In this document: piece by piece, positions 27,088 to 36,465 of the stretch | How the letters are laid out: each line of letters begins with the position of its first letter | Position numbering within the stretch: position 1 is the stretch's first letter | DNA from: VXYL01 sp963422285 | GTDB lineage: Bacteria; Pseudomonadota; Gammaproteobacteria; Pseudomonadales; Azotimanducaceae | Reading direction: 5' to 3' | DNA: 64,000 nucleotides | Assembly: GCA_963422285.2 (NCBI GenBank) | Contig: OY729419.2 | Span: forward strand, 868,001-932,000 | Made by a program: the position numbers and the translations under genes | Notes under the pieces: generated by a model | Seen by the model: the letters and a program-made list of their open reading frames with translations, nothing else | Database searches by the model: none | What the model was told of the DNA's origin: nothing

Positions 27088-27954
27088 ATGCATCTGGGAG
27101 AATTGGCCAACCGCACTCCGAATCCAGCGGTGCTCGGCTGCTACGAGCGCTTGGATGCCAGCGCTCCAGACGACTATAGGCAGCTGGCCGCGCTGCTGCT
27201 GGAGGACTGGCGCAGCAGGCGCATCTCGAAAGCCGGCATAGGTGGCGGCCAAGGCGCCGGCAAGTCCACCCTGGGCCGACTGATCGTAGAGGCTGGCGAG
27301 ATTCTCGACGTTCGCGTACAGGTGCTCAGCATCGACGACTTCTACCTCACCCGAGCCGAGCGGGAGCGGCTAGCCCAGCAAGTCCATCCGCTGCTCGCCA
27401 CGCGCGGGCCGCCAGGCACCCACGCCATCAGCATGGCGCGACGAACGTTGGCTGCGCTGCTGCGTCCTGGCGAGGTCGAAATACCCCGCTTCGACAAGGG
27501 CATCGACGATCGCGCCGGTCGCACCATGCTGCACGGCCCGGCGGACTTGGTCGTGCTGGAAGGCTGGTGCGTCGGCGCTGGCGCCGCGCCGTGCTCGGAA
27601 TCCGCAGCACCCCTCAACGCGCTGGAGCGGGAACTGGATGCGGATGGCCGCTGGCGGCGCTTCGTCAATGCCGCCTTGGCCGACGAGTATGTCCGCCTCA
27701 ACCAGGACCTCGACGCCTTGGTGTTCCTGCAAGTGCCCGGCCTCGACGCCGTGCGCCGCTGGCGCTTGCAGCAGGAGGGCGAGCGGCCGCCGGCACAGCG
27801 CATGACCGCGACACAAGTACGGCGCTTCGTCGCGCACTACGAACGCATCACCCAGCGCATGCTCGTCACGCTGCCGGCTACCGCCGACGTGGTAGTGGAG
27901 CTCGACGACGAGCACCGCGTTGCCGGCCTGCGCTTCGCCGCCGGACCGCCTTGA
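27088..27954 (+). CDS. D-glycerate 3-kinase-like P-loop kinase
   Basis: The 288-residue protein has Walker A IGGGQGAGKST (51-61), LSIDDFYLTRAER with the substrate-binding Asp pair, HPLLATRGPPGTH, PRFDKGIDDR and LEGWCVGA. This matches the plant-type D-glycerate 3-kinase (GLYK) and its bacterial YggC/GlxK-like relatives, which phosphorylate glycerate to 3-phosphoglycerate or act on related substrates. The gene is divergent from the doxX remnant (53 bases between starts). A GTG or upstream start is not needed; the ATG at 27088 has no strong ribosome binding site. Substrate specificity is by family only. Confidence 0.82.
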   Translation: MHLGELANRTPNPAVLGCYERLDASAPDDYRQLAALLLEDWRSRRISKAGIGGGQGAGKSTLGRLIVEAGEILDVRVQVLSIDDFYLTRAERERLAQQVHPLLATRGPPGTHAISMARRTLAALLRPGEVEIPRFDKGIDDRAGRTMLHGPADLVVLEGWCVGAGAAPCSESAAPLNALERELDADGRWRRFVNAALADEYVRLNQDLDALVFLQVPGLDAVRRWRLQQEGERPPAQRMTATQVRRFVAHYERITQRMLVTLPATADVVVELDDEHRVAGLRFAAGPP

Positions 27955-28021
27955 GCGGAGCGTGCGCCGTCACCGGCGACGACGCGCCAGCGCAATCAGA
28001 GACGGCCACGTCCTGGAAGGA

Positions 28022-28064
28022 CGATAGCGCGCCAGCGCTATCGGGGACGACCGCGAAGCGGTCG
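28022..28064 (+). terminator. Two adjacent hairpins between kinase and glycine-zipper genes
   Basis: CGATAGCGC-GCCA-GCGCTATCG (28022-28043, 9-bp stem) is followed by CGACCGC-GAA-GCGGTCG (28048-28064, 7-bp stem). Both lie after the kinase stop. There is no T-run, so they may be factor-dependent stop or RNA-processing elements. Confidence 0.45.
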
Positions 28065-28133
28065 CGTCGTTCAGGTTCGATTCAGGCTAGCGCCCCATAC
28101 TGCCCCCAACTCGAACCGTTAGGAGATTCCGCC

Positions 28134-28646
28134 ATGTGGAAAAGCACCATTCTCACCGCCCTGGCGCTGGCCCCGGTCGCCGCTTTGGCCGACGTGCAGT
28201 ACGACGAAGCCCCGGTGATCGATGTCGAACCGATCGTCGAGCGCATCGAACGCGTCGAACCCAAGGAGCGCTGCTGGTTCGAGCGCGTTCGCGTCCAGGA
28301 CGCCGCGCCCGACACCACCGCACCCTTGGTCGGCGCCTTGATCGGCGGCGCCATCGGCAACGCCGTTGGCCACAAGAAGCGCAACAAGCAAGTGGGCGCC
28401 GTGGTGGGCGCCGTGCTCGGCGGCAGCATCGGCCACGACATCGGCCGCCGCAAGGCCCAGGCGCGTCGGTCGTCCGTGCGCGTGGCCCGCCAGGAGGTCT
28501 GCGAGATCGTCGAGGAAACCAAGTACCGCGAGCGCGTCACCGGCTACCTTGTCACCTACCGCTACGGCGGCGAGACCCACCGGGCCCGCATGGCCACCCA
28601 CCCCGGCGACCGCATCCGCGTCCGCGTCCGCGTCACCCCGGCATAG
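28134..28646 (+). CDS. Glycine-zipper 2TM-domain outer-membrane/periplasmic protein
   Basis: The 170-residue protein has a Sec signal peptide (MWKSTILTALALAPVAALA) and a central glycine zipper APLVGALIGGAIGNAVGHKK followed by GAVVGAVLGGSIGHDIGRRK. This is the glycine-zipper 2TM (Rick_17kDa/SlyB-like) domain that makes short paired membrane helices. Two Cys residues (ERCWFERV, QEVCEIVEE) may form a disulfide. The C-terminus is basic and beta-rich (YLVTYRYGGETHRARM). ATG 28134 is preceded by AGGAG. Related small proteins help envelope integrity; the exact role here is unknown. It is a single gene between a kinase and a broken ATPase. Confidence 0.85.
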   Translation: MWKSTILTALALAPVAALADVQYDEAPVIDVEPIVERIERVEPKERCWFERVRVQDAAPDTTAPLVGALIGGAIGNAVGHKKRNKQVGAVVGAVLGGSIGHDIGRRKAQARRSSVRVARQEVCEIVEETKYRERVTGYLVTYRYGGETHRARMATHPGDRIRVRVRVTPA

Positions 28647-28686
28647 AGGCGAACTGGCAAGCCCGACACCTCGCCTTGCGAAATAC

Positions 28687-28763
28687 GGTTCTGCGCGTAT
28701 GGTTCTGCGCGTATGCTGAGGGACTCAGTCACTAAATTTCGTGAAAATCCGTGACTGAGTCCC
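28687..28763 (+). promoter_or_regulatory. 14-bp tandem duplicate followed by 13-bp inverted repeat over a start codon
   Basis: GGTTCTGCGCGTAT occurs twice in tandem (28687-28700, 28701-28714). Then GGGACTCAGTCAC (28720-28732) and its exact complement GTGACTGAGTCCC (28751-28763) form a 13-bp inverted repeat with an 18-base AT-rich loop. The right arm begins with the GTG start codon of the DUF4143 gene, so the structure could act as an operator or hide the start in RNA. Confidence 0.6.
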
Positions 28764-29887
28764 TGTACCCTAGCAGCATCCATCTTGAGCCGTATCTGGA
28801 ACACCGCTCGCTGTTCCTGCTCGGCCCCCGGCAAACGGGCAAGTCCACCCTGTTGAAGCAGCGGTTCCCCACAGCGCTCGCTAGCGAGACGTTCCGGGCC
28901 TACTCGATTCGCCCACAGCGCTTGCGGGAGACCGCAGCCGGGCAAGGGCTCGTCATCATCGATGAAGTGCAGAAACTCCCGAGCCTGCTCGACGAAGCGC
29001 AGAAGTTGATCGACGTTGGAGGCAGCCGGCTCATTCTCGCCGGCAGCAGCGCTAGGAAGCTGCGACGGGGCAAGGCCAACCTGCTCGGCGGGCGGGCGCT
29101 GTTCTTCAACCTGCTGCCTTTGACTACCGGCGAAACCGGCAGCGACCGCATCCCGGATCTGCTGCAACGTGGAGGCTTGCCGGGAATCGCCGATCCCCTA
29201 TCGCTTGGGAGGCGCTCAAGGCATACGTCGGCTCCTACCTGCGAGAAGAGATACAGGCCGAAGGGTTGACTCGATCGATCGAGAACATTTCCCGGTTTCT
29301 GGATACCGCGGCGCACTTCAACGCGGAGCAGATCGACTATACGATATACGAAGATCGGCAACGACGCGGAGATGTCGCCACGCACCATCCGGGACTATGT
29401 GCAGATTCTGCAGGACACCCTGATCTTGCACACCCTGCCGCCCTTCAGCGTAGCCGGCAGGAGAAAAACCGTCGTCACGGAAAAAGTCTATTTCTTCGAC
29501 GTGGGAGTGGCGAACGCTTTGGCCGGCAGAAGCCGGCTGCAGCCGGGCACACCGGAGTTCGGCAAGGCGTTAGAGCAGTTGGCTTTCCTGGAACTGACGG
29601 CTGCCATCAACTACCAGCGGCTCGATGCCAAGCTGTCGTTTTGGCAGACTCGAAGCGGAATCGAGGTGGACTTCCTAGTGGACGACCGCCTTGCCATCAA
29701 GGTCAAGGGCTCGGGCCGGGTCGCACCGGGGAACCTGAAGTCTCTGCGTACGCTGCACCAGGAAATGCCATTGCCGCGCCGATTGATAGTGCGCTGGGAC
29801 CAGGAATGCCGGCGTAGCGAAAATGGCATCGAAATCATGCCGGTTGCGGAGTTCTGCCGCCAACTCTGGCACGGCGAGCTGTTTTGA
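28751..29887 (+). pseudogene. ATP-binding DUF4143 protein, frameshifted
   Basis: The gene starts at GTG 28751 with LYPSSIHLEPYLEHRSLFLL and Walker A GPRQTGKSTLL, then VIIDEVQKLPSLLDE, SRLILAGSSARKLRRG and LLPLTTGE. Near 29190-29210 the homology shifts frame (ALKAYVGSYLREEIQAEG, LTRSIENISRFLD), and near 29360 it returns to the first (SPRTIRDYVQILQDTL, KVYFFDVGVANALAG, and DUF4143 features such as FWQTRSGIEVDFLVDD). Two indels therefore split an ATPase of about 380 codons. Such AAA+ATPase/DUF4143 genes are common mobile accessory genes of unclear role. The C-terminal half is still well conserved, so decay looks recent. Confidence 0.8.
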
Positions 29888-29933
29888 TCTCTGGTGCGGG
29901 GTAGAATCCATGCACTGGCCTTCGGTGATTGCC

Positions 29934-30347
29934 ATGTTCAAGTGGCCGCTTGCCGTGCTGCTCTCCTTGTGCGCCGCCGTGGTGCCGGCCGGCGAAGCCG
30001 AGCGCGAGCCCCCCCTGCCCCGCGTCGACAAGGCTTCGGCGACCAAGCGCCAAGATGCGCTTCCGCCGGGGGTGTTGTCCTTTGTGGAAAAGCCAGCCCC
30101 GACCACCCAGCAGCGGCCAGCCGCCATCTCCCTGCAAGACGCCACCGCCATCGTTCGCCAAGCCTACGGCGGACGGGTGGTGTCGGCCACCGAGGCCAAG
30201 GCCCCCGGCAAGCCAAGCGCAGGCAAGGGCGAGCGGGCATCGGGCGGGGACGACGAACGCGGCTACCGAGTGCGCGTCGATGTCGATGGCCGGGTGAAGA
30301 CGGTCTTCGTCGATCGTCGCGGACGCATTCGCAAGCCCGGCGGGTAG
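29934..30347 (+). CDS. PepSY-domain periplasmic protein upstream of a two-component system
   Basis: The 137-residue protein has a signal peptide (MFKWPLAVLLSLCAAVVPAG) and a C-terminal PepSY-like domain: ISLQDATAIVRQAYGGRVVS followed by GYRVRVDVDGRVKTVFVD and GRIRKPGG. PepSY proteins upstream of PhoP/PhoQ-type systems are typical of Gammaproteobacteria and probably modulate the sensor. It ends five bases before the response regulator, so the three genes form one operon. ATG 29934 gives the best signal peptide; ATG 29910 is an alternative start. Confidence 0.8.
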   Translation: MFKWPLAVLLSLCAAVVPAGEAEREPPLPRVDKASATKRQDALPPGVLSFVEKPAPTTQQRPAAISLQDATAIVRQAYGGRVVSATEAKAPGKPSAGKGERASGGDDERGYRVRVDVDGRVKTVFVDRRGRIRKPGG

Positions 30348-30352
30348 TCCCC

Positions 30353-31045
30353 ATGCGTCTGCTGATCGTCGAAGACGAAACGCTGCTGGCCGCCCAGATC
30401 GACAAGTTCCTGCGCGAGGCGGATTTCGTGGTGGACGTGGCTTCCGATGGCGAAGAGGGCCTGTACTATGCTCGGGAGTACGGCTACGACGCCGCCGTGC
30501 TGGATCTCGGCCTGCCGAAGCTCGACGGCATCGGCCTGATCGAGATCCTGCGCCGAGAGGAGAACACCGTGCCGGTGCTGATCCTCACCGCACGAGGCGA
30601 CTGGCGGGACAAGGTGACGGGACTGGAAGCTGGCGCCGACGACTACCTCACCAAGCCGTTCCACATGGAGGAACTGCTGGCACGGCTGAAGGTGCTGATC
30701 CGCCGCGCTGCTGGCTACGCTTCCGCGGTGATCGAGCAGGGGCCGCTGCGCTTGGACACGTTGCGCAAGGAGGTGCGCGTGGAAGGCGCGCCGGTGGAGC
30801 TGACGGCGTTCGAGTACCGGATGCTGGAATATCTGGCGATGAATCCGTCCCGAGTGGTCTCCAAGGCGGAGTTGACGGATCGCCTCTACGAGCAGGACTT
30901 CGACCGCGACAGCAACGTCATCGAAGTGTTCATCGGTCGGCTGCGCCGCAAGCTGGACCCGGACGGACGTCTGAAACCCATCCGCACCATCCGTGGCCAA
31001 GGGTACCGCTTCGTCCTGGCCCCCTCCCAGGAAAGCACCGGGTAG
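30353..31045 (+). CDS. OmpR/PhoP-family response regulator
   Basis: The 230-residue protein has a receiver domain with the acidic pocket ED (7-8), phospho-acceptor Asp51 in AVLDLGLPKLDG, the conserved Thr in LILTARG and Lys in YLTKPFHMEELLAR. The C-terminal winged-helix domain shows LTAFEYRMLEYLAMNP and SNVIEVFIGRLRRKLD, and RTIRGQGYRFV ends it. This is the OmpR subfamily, closest in pattern to PhoP. It is preceded by the PepSY gene and followed after 16 bases by its histidine kinase. Confidence 0.92.
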   Translation: MRLLIVEDETLLAAQIDKFLREADFVVDVASDGEEGLYYAREYGYDAAVLDLGLPKLDGIGLIEILRREENTVPVLILTARGDWRDKVTGLEAGADDYLTKPFHMEELLARLKVLIRRAAGYASAVIEQGPLRLDTLRKEVRVEGAPVELTAFEYRMLEYLAMNPSRVVSKAELTDRLYEQDFDRDSNVIEVFIGRLRRKLDPDGRLKPIRTIRGQGYRFVLAPSQESTG

Positions 31046-31061
31046 ACGGCAGCGCACCCGC

Positions 31062-32459
31062 ATGCGCCGAATCCCTGTGCTCCGCATGGGCCTGCAAGCA
31101 CGCCTGCTGCTGATTGCCGCGGTGGTGCTGGGAGCCTGCCTGGGCACCGTCGGCTGGGTGCTGGACCGCTCCTTCCACGGCGCCATGCTCGCTGGGGCGG
31201 AAGAGCAACTGCGCACTGTCGCCTACGGCTTGCTCGGCGCGGCGAAGGAACGCGATGGCGGCCTTGTTTTCGACACCGAGCTGGGCGAGCCCCGCCTCAG
31301 CCAGCCGGATTCCGGCCTCTACGCCTATGTGGACGCAGCCGGCGGTGCCGCCATCTGGCGTTCGCCCTCGATGGTGGCCAGCGGCGACATTGCGGGACGC
31401 CTGCCGCTGCCCCGGCGTCCCGCCCCCGGCGAATCGTTCTTCGGCATCGCCGAGTCGGCCGACGTGAATAGCGCGGCAGAACGCTTCGTGCTGGCCTACA
31501 CGGTGATCTGGGAGGCTGTCGGCGGCATCGAAATGACCTTCTGGGTGCTGGCGGATTCGCATCCCTACCGCCGCCAGATCGCCGCCTTCCGGCGCAACAT
31601 CGCCATCGGCCTCGCCAGCGCCGCCGCCATCTTCGTCGCCATCCAGTTCGCAGCGCTGCGCTGGGGGCTGACGCCGCTGCGCCGGATGGCGGACCGCATC
31701 CGCGACCTCGAAGCCGGCGCCCGTACCGACATCGGTCAGGACTACCCTCGGGAACTGTTCGGGCTGGCACGCAACCTGAACCGCTTCATCGCCTACGAGA
31801 AGGCCAACCGGGAACGCTACCGTCGCGCCATGGACGACCTCGCGCACAGCCTGAAGACGCCGCTGGCCGTACTCAAGAACGCCATGCGGGAACTGAACGG
31901 CCAGCAGGCCGGCGTGTTCGACGAACAGGTGCAGCGCATGGAGACCACCGTGGCCCATCAGCTGTCCCGCGCCGCCGCCGTGCGCACGGCGATGCCGACG
32001 GACAGCATCGCCGTACTGCCCGTCGCCGCCCGCATCGCCCGCGCTCTGGCAAGAGCCTACGCCGAAAAGCCCATCAAGGTGGAGCTGGCCGAACGTCCGG
32101 CTGGCGGCAAGTCCCACTTGACGGTGCGCGTGGACGAGCGCGATCTCATGGAGATGCTTGGCAATCTGATCGAAAACGGCTTCAAGTACACCCGCACAAG
32201 AGTCCGCATCACCGCGACCTGCCCCGGTCCTGGCAGTGTGCAGATCGCCATTGAGGACGATGGCGACGGCATCGTGCCGGACAAGCGCCAGCTAGTGCTG
32301 CGGCGCGGCGCCCGGGCCGACACCGCCACTGCCGGCCAAGGCATCGGCCTCGCCGTGGTGCTGGAACTGGCGGAAGTCTACGACGGCCGCCTGCAAATCG
32401 GCGACAGCGATCTCGGCGGCGCCGCACTGCGTCTAGATTTGCCGACAGACACTGGCTAG
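31062..32459 (+). CDS. PhoQ-like sensor histidine kinase
   Basis: The 465-residue membrane kinase has TM1 near residues 12-34, a periplasmic sensor of about 130 residues, TM2 near 180-200 and a HAMP-like stretch. The H-box is DDLAHSLKTPLAVLKN, a PhoQ-type signature, followed by FDEQVQRMETTVAHQLSRAA. The ATPase domain has the N box NLIENGFKY, G1 EDDGDGIV and G2 GQGIGLAVV. The sensor is not acidic enough to predict Mg2+ sensing as in enteric PhoQ. It probably phosphorylates the upstream response regulator; the target genes are unknown. Confidence 0.9.
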   Translation: MRRIPVLRMGLQARLLLIAAVVLGACLGTVGWVLDRSFHGAMLAGAEEQLRTVAYGLLGAAKERDGGLVFDTELGEPRLSQPDSGLYAYVDAAGGAAIWRSPSMVASGDIAGRLPLPRRPAPGESFFGIAESADVNSAAERFVLAYTVIWEAVGGIEMTFWVLADSHPYRRQIAAFRRNIAIGLASAAAIFVAIQFAALRWGLTPLRRMADRIRDLEAGARTDIGQDYPRELFGLARNLNRFIAYEKANRERYRRAMDDLAHSLKTPLAVLKNAMRELNGQQAGVFDEQVQRMETTVAHQLSRAAAVRTAMPTDSIAVLPVAARIARALARAYAEKPIKVELAERPAGGKSHLTVRVDERDLMEMLGNLIENGFKYTRTRVRITATCPGPGSVQIAIEDDGDGIVPDKRQLVLRRGARADTATAGQGIGLAVVLELAEVYDGRLQIGDSDLGGAALRLDLPTDTG

Positions 32460-32718
32460 GCGCTCCCGATGCTCAGGCCGCGGACGATTGAATGGCGGTG
32501 CCGTCGATAATGGCGAATAGCCGATCACTACGGCATCGTCCCCGACGAATGCGCCGCCCACCACGGGACGCAAGAATCTACGGCAACCGTCTCCGCCGAG
32601 GCACCGTCCGCCACATGAGGGAACATGGCGATGATCGTCCGAGGCTGCCGGTTGTTCGGCGACACCGGAACCGGGACGGCCAGGATGCTGCCCGCACCAG
32701 CAGAATCGTCCGCACGGT

Positions 32719-35085
32719 TCAATCCGCCGACGCCGCGCCGCGCCGCGCCACTACGGCTCGATCCGCCTCCTGCAGGATGCTTTCCACGCGCTGCTGCACG
32801 TTTTTCGGCAGAGCGCCGAGGTCGTGCAGCCGCTGTTCGTAGTCGGCAACGATGTTTCGGTCCAAGGCCGGGTCGAGGTCCATGCGCCGTTCGAGCTCCG
32901 CGAGCAACACGCCAGCCTCCTCTATGGCGCGGCTGCGCTGGACATGGCGATGGCGCACTGCGTTCCTGGCCTCGAAAACCACGTCGCAATTCGCCCGGAA
33001 CAGCTTCCACAGGCGCTGGTCGGCGCCGTGCGGCACAGCACCGACCCGCTGCCAGCGTCGCTGCAGGTTCTTCATGGCTTCGGCCTTGTCGGTGGCCGTG
33101 TCGGGGGAATCCCGTACCTGCGCCGCTTCCTCGATAATCGCCCTCTTCAGGCCGATGTTGCGCTCCCACTCCTCCTTCAGCAGGGCGTGGATGCGGCTCG
33201 TCAGGTCGTGGAACCGAGCGGCGAGTTCGCGGCCTGCCTTGCGATCCACCGGGTGGTAGCTGCGCCACTCGACACGCGCTTGGCGCAGCACCTTCTCCAC
33301 CCCGCGCCAATCAGCCTGCTGCCAGTCGTTGTTCGCAAGGTAGCCGTCGAGAGCCTCGACGATGGCCTGGCGCTGCTTGAAGTTGAACGCCCGCTGCTCG
33401 GCCTGCTCCTTGAAATGGATGCGGCAGGGCTCGAAGGCCCGCTCGGCGGCGCGATCGAAACGCTTCTTGAGTTCCCGATCCCGGTGCGAGTCCACGGCGC
33501 CAAGGTCGTTCCACTGCAGGCGCAGGGACTTGACGGCTTCGGCCTGCTCGTCGATTTCGAGCGGACGATCGGCAAGCTCGGCCATCTGCCGGCACAGCGC
33601 CTCACGCTTGGGCGCTTCGGCGTAAGTGCGCCAGTCGCGCAATTCGCGGATGCGGGCGCCTGCCTCGTCGAGTTCGGCATTGAACCGCTCCGCTCTCGGG
33701 CGCGGCAGCCGCCTGACCAGTTCGTGCAGGCGTCGGTCCTGCCCCACGGCTTCCTGCACGGCACCGCGATCCAGGCTTTGACGCAGTTCCGCGAGACCGG
33801 CGACCACCTCTTCCGCCTGCGCCTCGGTTCGGGCTTCGCACCGTTCGGCGGCCTCTGCGAGAACATGCCGACGCTCTTCGAGCGCGGCAAGCACGGCTGG
33901 CTTCGGCAGCTTTTCGGGCCAAGCGTAGCGTTGCAGCAGGCCGTCGGCGGCATCGCTTTGGCGGCGAATTTCCCGCTGTGACACGCCTATGGACTCGAAA
34001 CGCGGCTGGTCGAGGCCGGGAACCTCGCGGCGCAGTAGATCGTTGGCCTTGGCTGCCAGAGAACATGCGCGTTCCATATCCCGGGCCTGCGCCGTCAACG
34101 TCGCGATCAGCTGGTGGAACCGGACGCTGATCTCTTCGCGGGGCGGCTTGGTGTCCGCAGCGACGCTCCATTGGCCGTTCAGAGCGCGGATGCCCTGCTC
34201 GAACTCGGCGACTGCGTTGTCGCTCAACCCGGCAGCGATGGTGGCGGATGCCGATTCGAGCAGCGTCTCGGCCTGTGCGAGCAGAGGCTCGAAATCGATG
34301 CTGGCATCTACTGCCAGCTCTTTTGGCGATTCGCGCCGGGCCGGGAAGCGGTGGCGCAGGGCCGAAAGGTCGCGGCTGACGACGCCGAAGCGCGCAAGCT
34401 GCGCGTCGGTGGCCTCAACCGCGGCCAAGTGCTGGGTCCAAGCGTGCTCGATGGCATCGCGCCGGGCATCGTGGTGCGGATCCTCGTCGCCCAGCGCCAC
34501 GGCATCAGCGACGAGCTTCTCCGTTTGCGCATCCTGCTGCTGGCGACGGGCCGACGCGGTCTTCAACTGCGTCAGACGCTCTCGGGCGATCCGGTGCAGC
34601 GACTTGTCGCGGCTGCGGGCAGATTTCTCCAGTTCCGCAAGCAGGGCCGGATGCCAGATGGCTTCCGCCACAGCCAGCCGGACATTGGTGCGGGAAATAC
34701 CGCCTAGCGCCGTGGCGCGCTCGGACAAGTCGGCGATTTGCGTGGCGATCGCCAACGCCGCATCGGGCGTTTCGGCATTCGCCAGCTGCGCCCGCAGCAC
34801 GGCGGGATGCTGGCGCGCGGCTGCGGGCGTGCCGTCGTCCATCAGGGCAAGCAGACGCGCCACGGCCGGCTCGGCAACGGCGTCGTCGGCCAGCCCCTGC
34901 ACCAGGGGTTCGATGCGCGTCAGGCGTTCGAGAGCCGCCAAGCGGACTTCGCGTTCGGCATCCGTGAGAAAGAGTCGGGCAAACGTCTCCTGCTCACCAT
35001 CGTCGAGCTCGGCGAGGGCCGAGATTCGATCATGCGGATCGGTCGCGTCGAGACGCGGCTTGCGTTTGAACAGCTTGCGCAACAT
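32719..35085 (-). CDS. DUF349-repeat protein
   Basis: The 788-residue protein consists of helical repeats of the DUF349 family: segments such as AEAVKSLRLQWNDLGAVDSH, WRGVEKVLRQARVEWRSYHP and AEAMKNLQRRWQRVGAVPHG follow the repeated W-x(n)-GxV pattern. The N-terminus holds HEAT-like segments (RLAALERLTRIEPL). It is strongly charged, coiled and lacks signal peptide or TM segments, so it is cytoplasmic. DUF349 proteins are widespread in Gammaproteobacteria and the function is not established. It is divergent from the alpha/beta hydrolase, separated by a duplicated stretch. The downstream 258 bases (32460-32718) contain no recognisable gene. Confidence 0.88.
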   Translation of the reverse strand: MLRKLFKRKPRLDATDPHDRISALAELDDGEQETFARLFLTDAEREVRLAALERLTRIEPLVQGLADDAVAEPAVARLLALMDDGTPAAARQHPAVLRAQLANAETPDAALAIATQIADLSERATALGGISRTNVRLAVAEAIWHPALLAELEKSARSRDKSLHRIARERLTQLKTASARRQQQDAQTEKLVADAVALGDEDPHHDARRDAIEHAWTQHLAAVEATDAQLARFGVVSRDLSALRHRFPARRESPKELAVDASIDFEPLLAQAETLLESASATIAAGLSDNAVAEFEQGIRALNGQWSVAADTKPPREEISVRFHQLIATLTAQARDMERACSLAAKANDLLRREVPGLDQPRFESIGVSQREIRRQSDAADGLLQRYAWPEKLPKPAVLAALEERRHVLAEAAERCEARTEAQAEEVVAGLAELRQSLDRGAVQEAVGQDRRLHELVRRLPRPRAERFNAELDEAGARIRELRDWRTYAEAPKREALCRQMAELADRPLEIDEQAEAVKSLRLQWNDLGAVDSHRDRELKKRFDRAAERAFEPCRIHFKEQAEQRAFNFKQRQAIVEALDGYLANNDWQQADWRGVEKVLRQARVEWRSYHPVDRKAGRELAARFHDLTSRIHALLKEEWERNIGLKRAIIEEAAQVRDSPDTATDKAEAMKNLQRRWQRVGAVPHGADQRLWKLFRANCDVVFEARNAVRHRHVQRSRAIEEAGVLLAELERRMDLDPALDRNIVADYEQRLHDLGALPKNVQQRVESILQEADRAVVARRGAASAD

Positions 35086-35286
35086 GGTCCCACGCTCTTA
35101 CAACATAGCCCGACACCGCCACCGCATCCGGCCGCTGGCCCCTTCCTCCAAGGCCAGATGGGATGGCCCGAACTCAACGACTGTGCCTACCGAGCGAGGG
35201 GACGCGATTTGGGGTTCGTCCACGGCATCCTTCTCGGGCGGCGCCAGCCGATCCTGGGAATGGCATTGTGCGACTCGCAGGCGCTT

Positions 35287-35613
35287 GACGCAAACGCGAT
35301 TGGAGCCGCTTGCCGAAGCGCAGGCGTCAGGCGGCAAGGTTGCCCTCGCGACCTTGGATTGGAGATGGTCCATGGCAAGGTAGACAGGAGTAGCGGCCCG
35401 ACGGTTCCAGACTGGTTCCGGTCCGCGGTGGAAATCGCTGCGAAGGGCACTGGATCGAAGACGCAAATGCGATTCGAACGCGGCCGCGCAGGTGCCGGGC
35501 GGACGGTGGTAAGGTTGCCCACAAGACCTTGGATGGGAGCTGGCCCATGGCGAGATGGGACAGAAGTGGCGGCCCGACGGTTCCAGACTGGTTCTGGACC
35601 GCGGTGGAAACCA
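35287..35613 (+). repeat. Tandem duplication of the alpha/beta hydrolase 5' region
   Basis: Two diverged copies lie at 35287-35436 and 35460-35613. Shared blocks include GACGCAAA(C/T)GCGATT, AAGGTTGCC, ACCTTGGAT(T/G)GGAG, CCATGGC and the exact GCGGCCCGACGGTTCCAGAC. The second copy contains the start of the real gene (ATG 35547). The first copy's equivalent ATG is followed by a TAG two codons later, so only the second can be translated. Confidence 0.75.
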
Positions 35614-36443
35614 CGCCGGAACAGCGCACTGTCGAAGTGGACGAATGCGACGTCTTCTACCGGCTTTGGGGCGAGGCGTCAAAGCCTTCCATGCTGCTTG
35701 TCCACGGCATGAACGCGCACTGCCGGTGGTGGGACTTCATCGCCCCCCAGCTCACGGACGGATACCGCATCGCCGCCATGGACCTCACCGGCATGGGCGA
35801 TTCCGACTATCGCTACGCCTACGACGCCGAAACCTATGCCCAGGAGATCGTCGGCGTCTGCGACGACGCCGGCTTAGGCGGCGACGTGGTGGTGGTGGGC
35901 CACAGCTTCGGCGGCATGATGGCCGCCAAGGCCGCCAACCTCTTCCCGGATCGCTTCGGCGCCCTGGTGCTGGTGGATTCCGGCATCCGCCACCCGGACG
36001 AACCGGTGCCGGAGCATCCGCTGATGGGCGGCGGCCGCGCCAAGGCGTATCCGGACCGAGAGACCGCCGAAGCCCGCTTCCGCCTGTTCCCGCCGCAGCC
36101 CTGCGACAACGACTACATCCTCGCCTACATCGCTCGCCATTCGCTGATGCGACTCGACGGCGGCGCTTGGAGCTGGAAGTTCGACGAGGAACTGCCGCTC
36201 ACCCTCAAGGGCGGCGAACGCCAGCCGGAGGACTACCGCGGGCTGACCCTGCCGGTGGGCATCATCTACGGCGAGAAGAGCGAATCCTTCACCCCTCGCA
36301 GCCGCGACTACATGCTGGAACTGCTGCCCGGCGACGTGCCGGTAGTGGAGGTGGCCGACGCGCGCCACCACGTCTTCCTAGACCAGCCTTTGGCGTTCGT
36401 GGACGCGCTACGCGAGGTGGCCGGCAAGCTGCGCGGCGGCTGA
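35547..36443 (+). CDS. Alpha/beta hydrolase
   Basis: The 298-residue protein has the canonical alpha/beta hydrolase layout: oxyanion region LVHGMNAHCRWWD, nucleophile elbow VVGHSFGGMM with Ser, acidic residue region GIIYGEKSESFTPRS, and the catalytic His in ADARHHVFLDQP. A variable lid lies between. It could be an esterase, lactonase or haloalkane-type hydrolase; the sequence does not settle the substrate. I choose ATG 35547 because a duplicated leader precedes it and GGGAG lies upstream. It is convergent with the following nuclease-like gene (22-base gap). Confidence 0.88.
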   Translation: MARWDRSGGPTVPDWFWTAVETTPEQRTVEVDECDVFYRLWGEASKPSMLLVHGMNAHCRWWDFIAPQLTDGYRIAAMDLTGMGDSDYRYAYDAETYAQEIVGVCDDAGLGGDVVVVGHSFGGMMAAKAANLFPDRFGALVLVDSGIRHPDEPVPEHPLMGGGRAKAYPDRETAEARFRLFPPQPCDNDYILAYIARHSLMRLDGGAWSWKFDEELPLTLKGGERQPEDYRGLTLPVGIIYGEKSESFTPRSRDYMLELLPGDVPVVEVADARHHVFLDQPLAFVDALREVAGKLRGG

Positions 36444-36465
36444 CGGTTGTGGCAAGGCGCGACGG

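Noticed and set aside
32460..32718. Possible small gene between the sensor kinase and DUF349 gene
   Set aside because: No frame has a ribosome binding site, domain or composition typical of the neighbours.
35287..35613. Possible short CRISPR-like or IS-end array
   Set aside because: There are only two diverged copies, with no spacers and no terminal inverted repeats; it is a simple tandem duplication.
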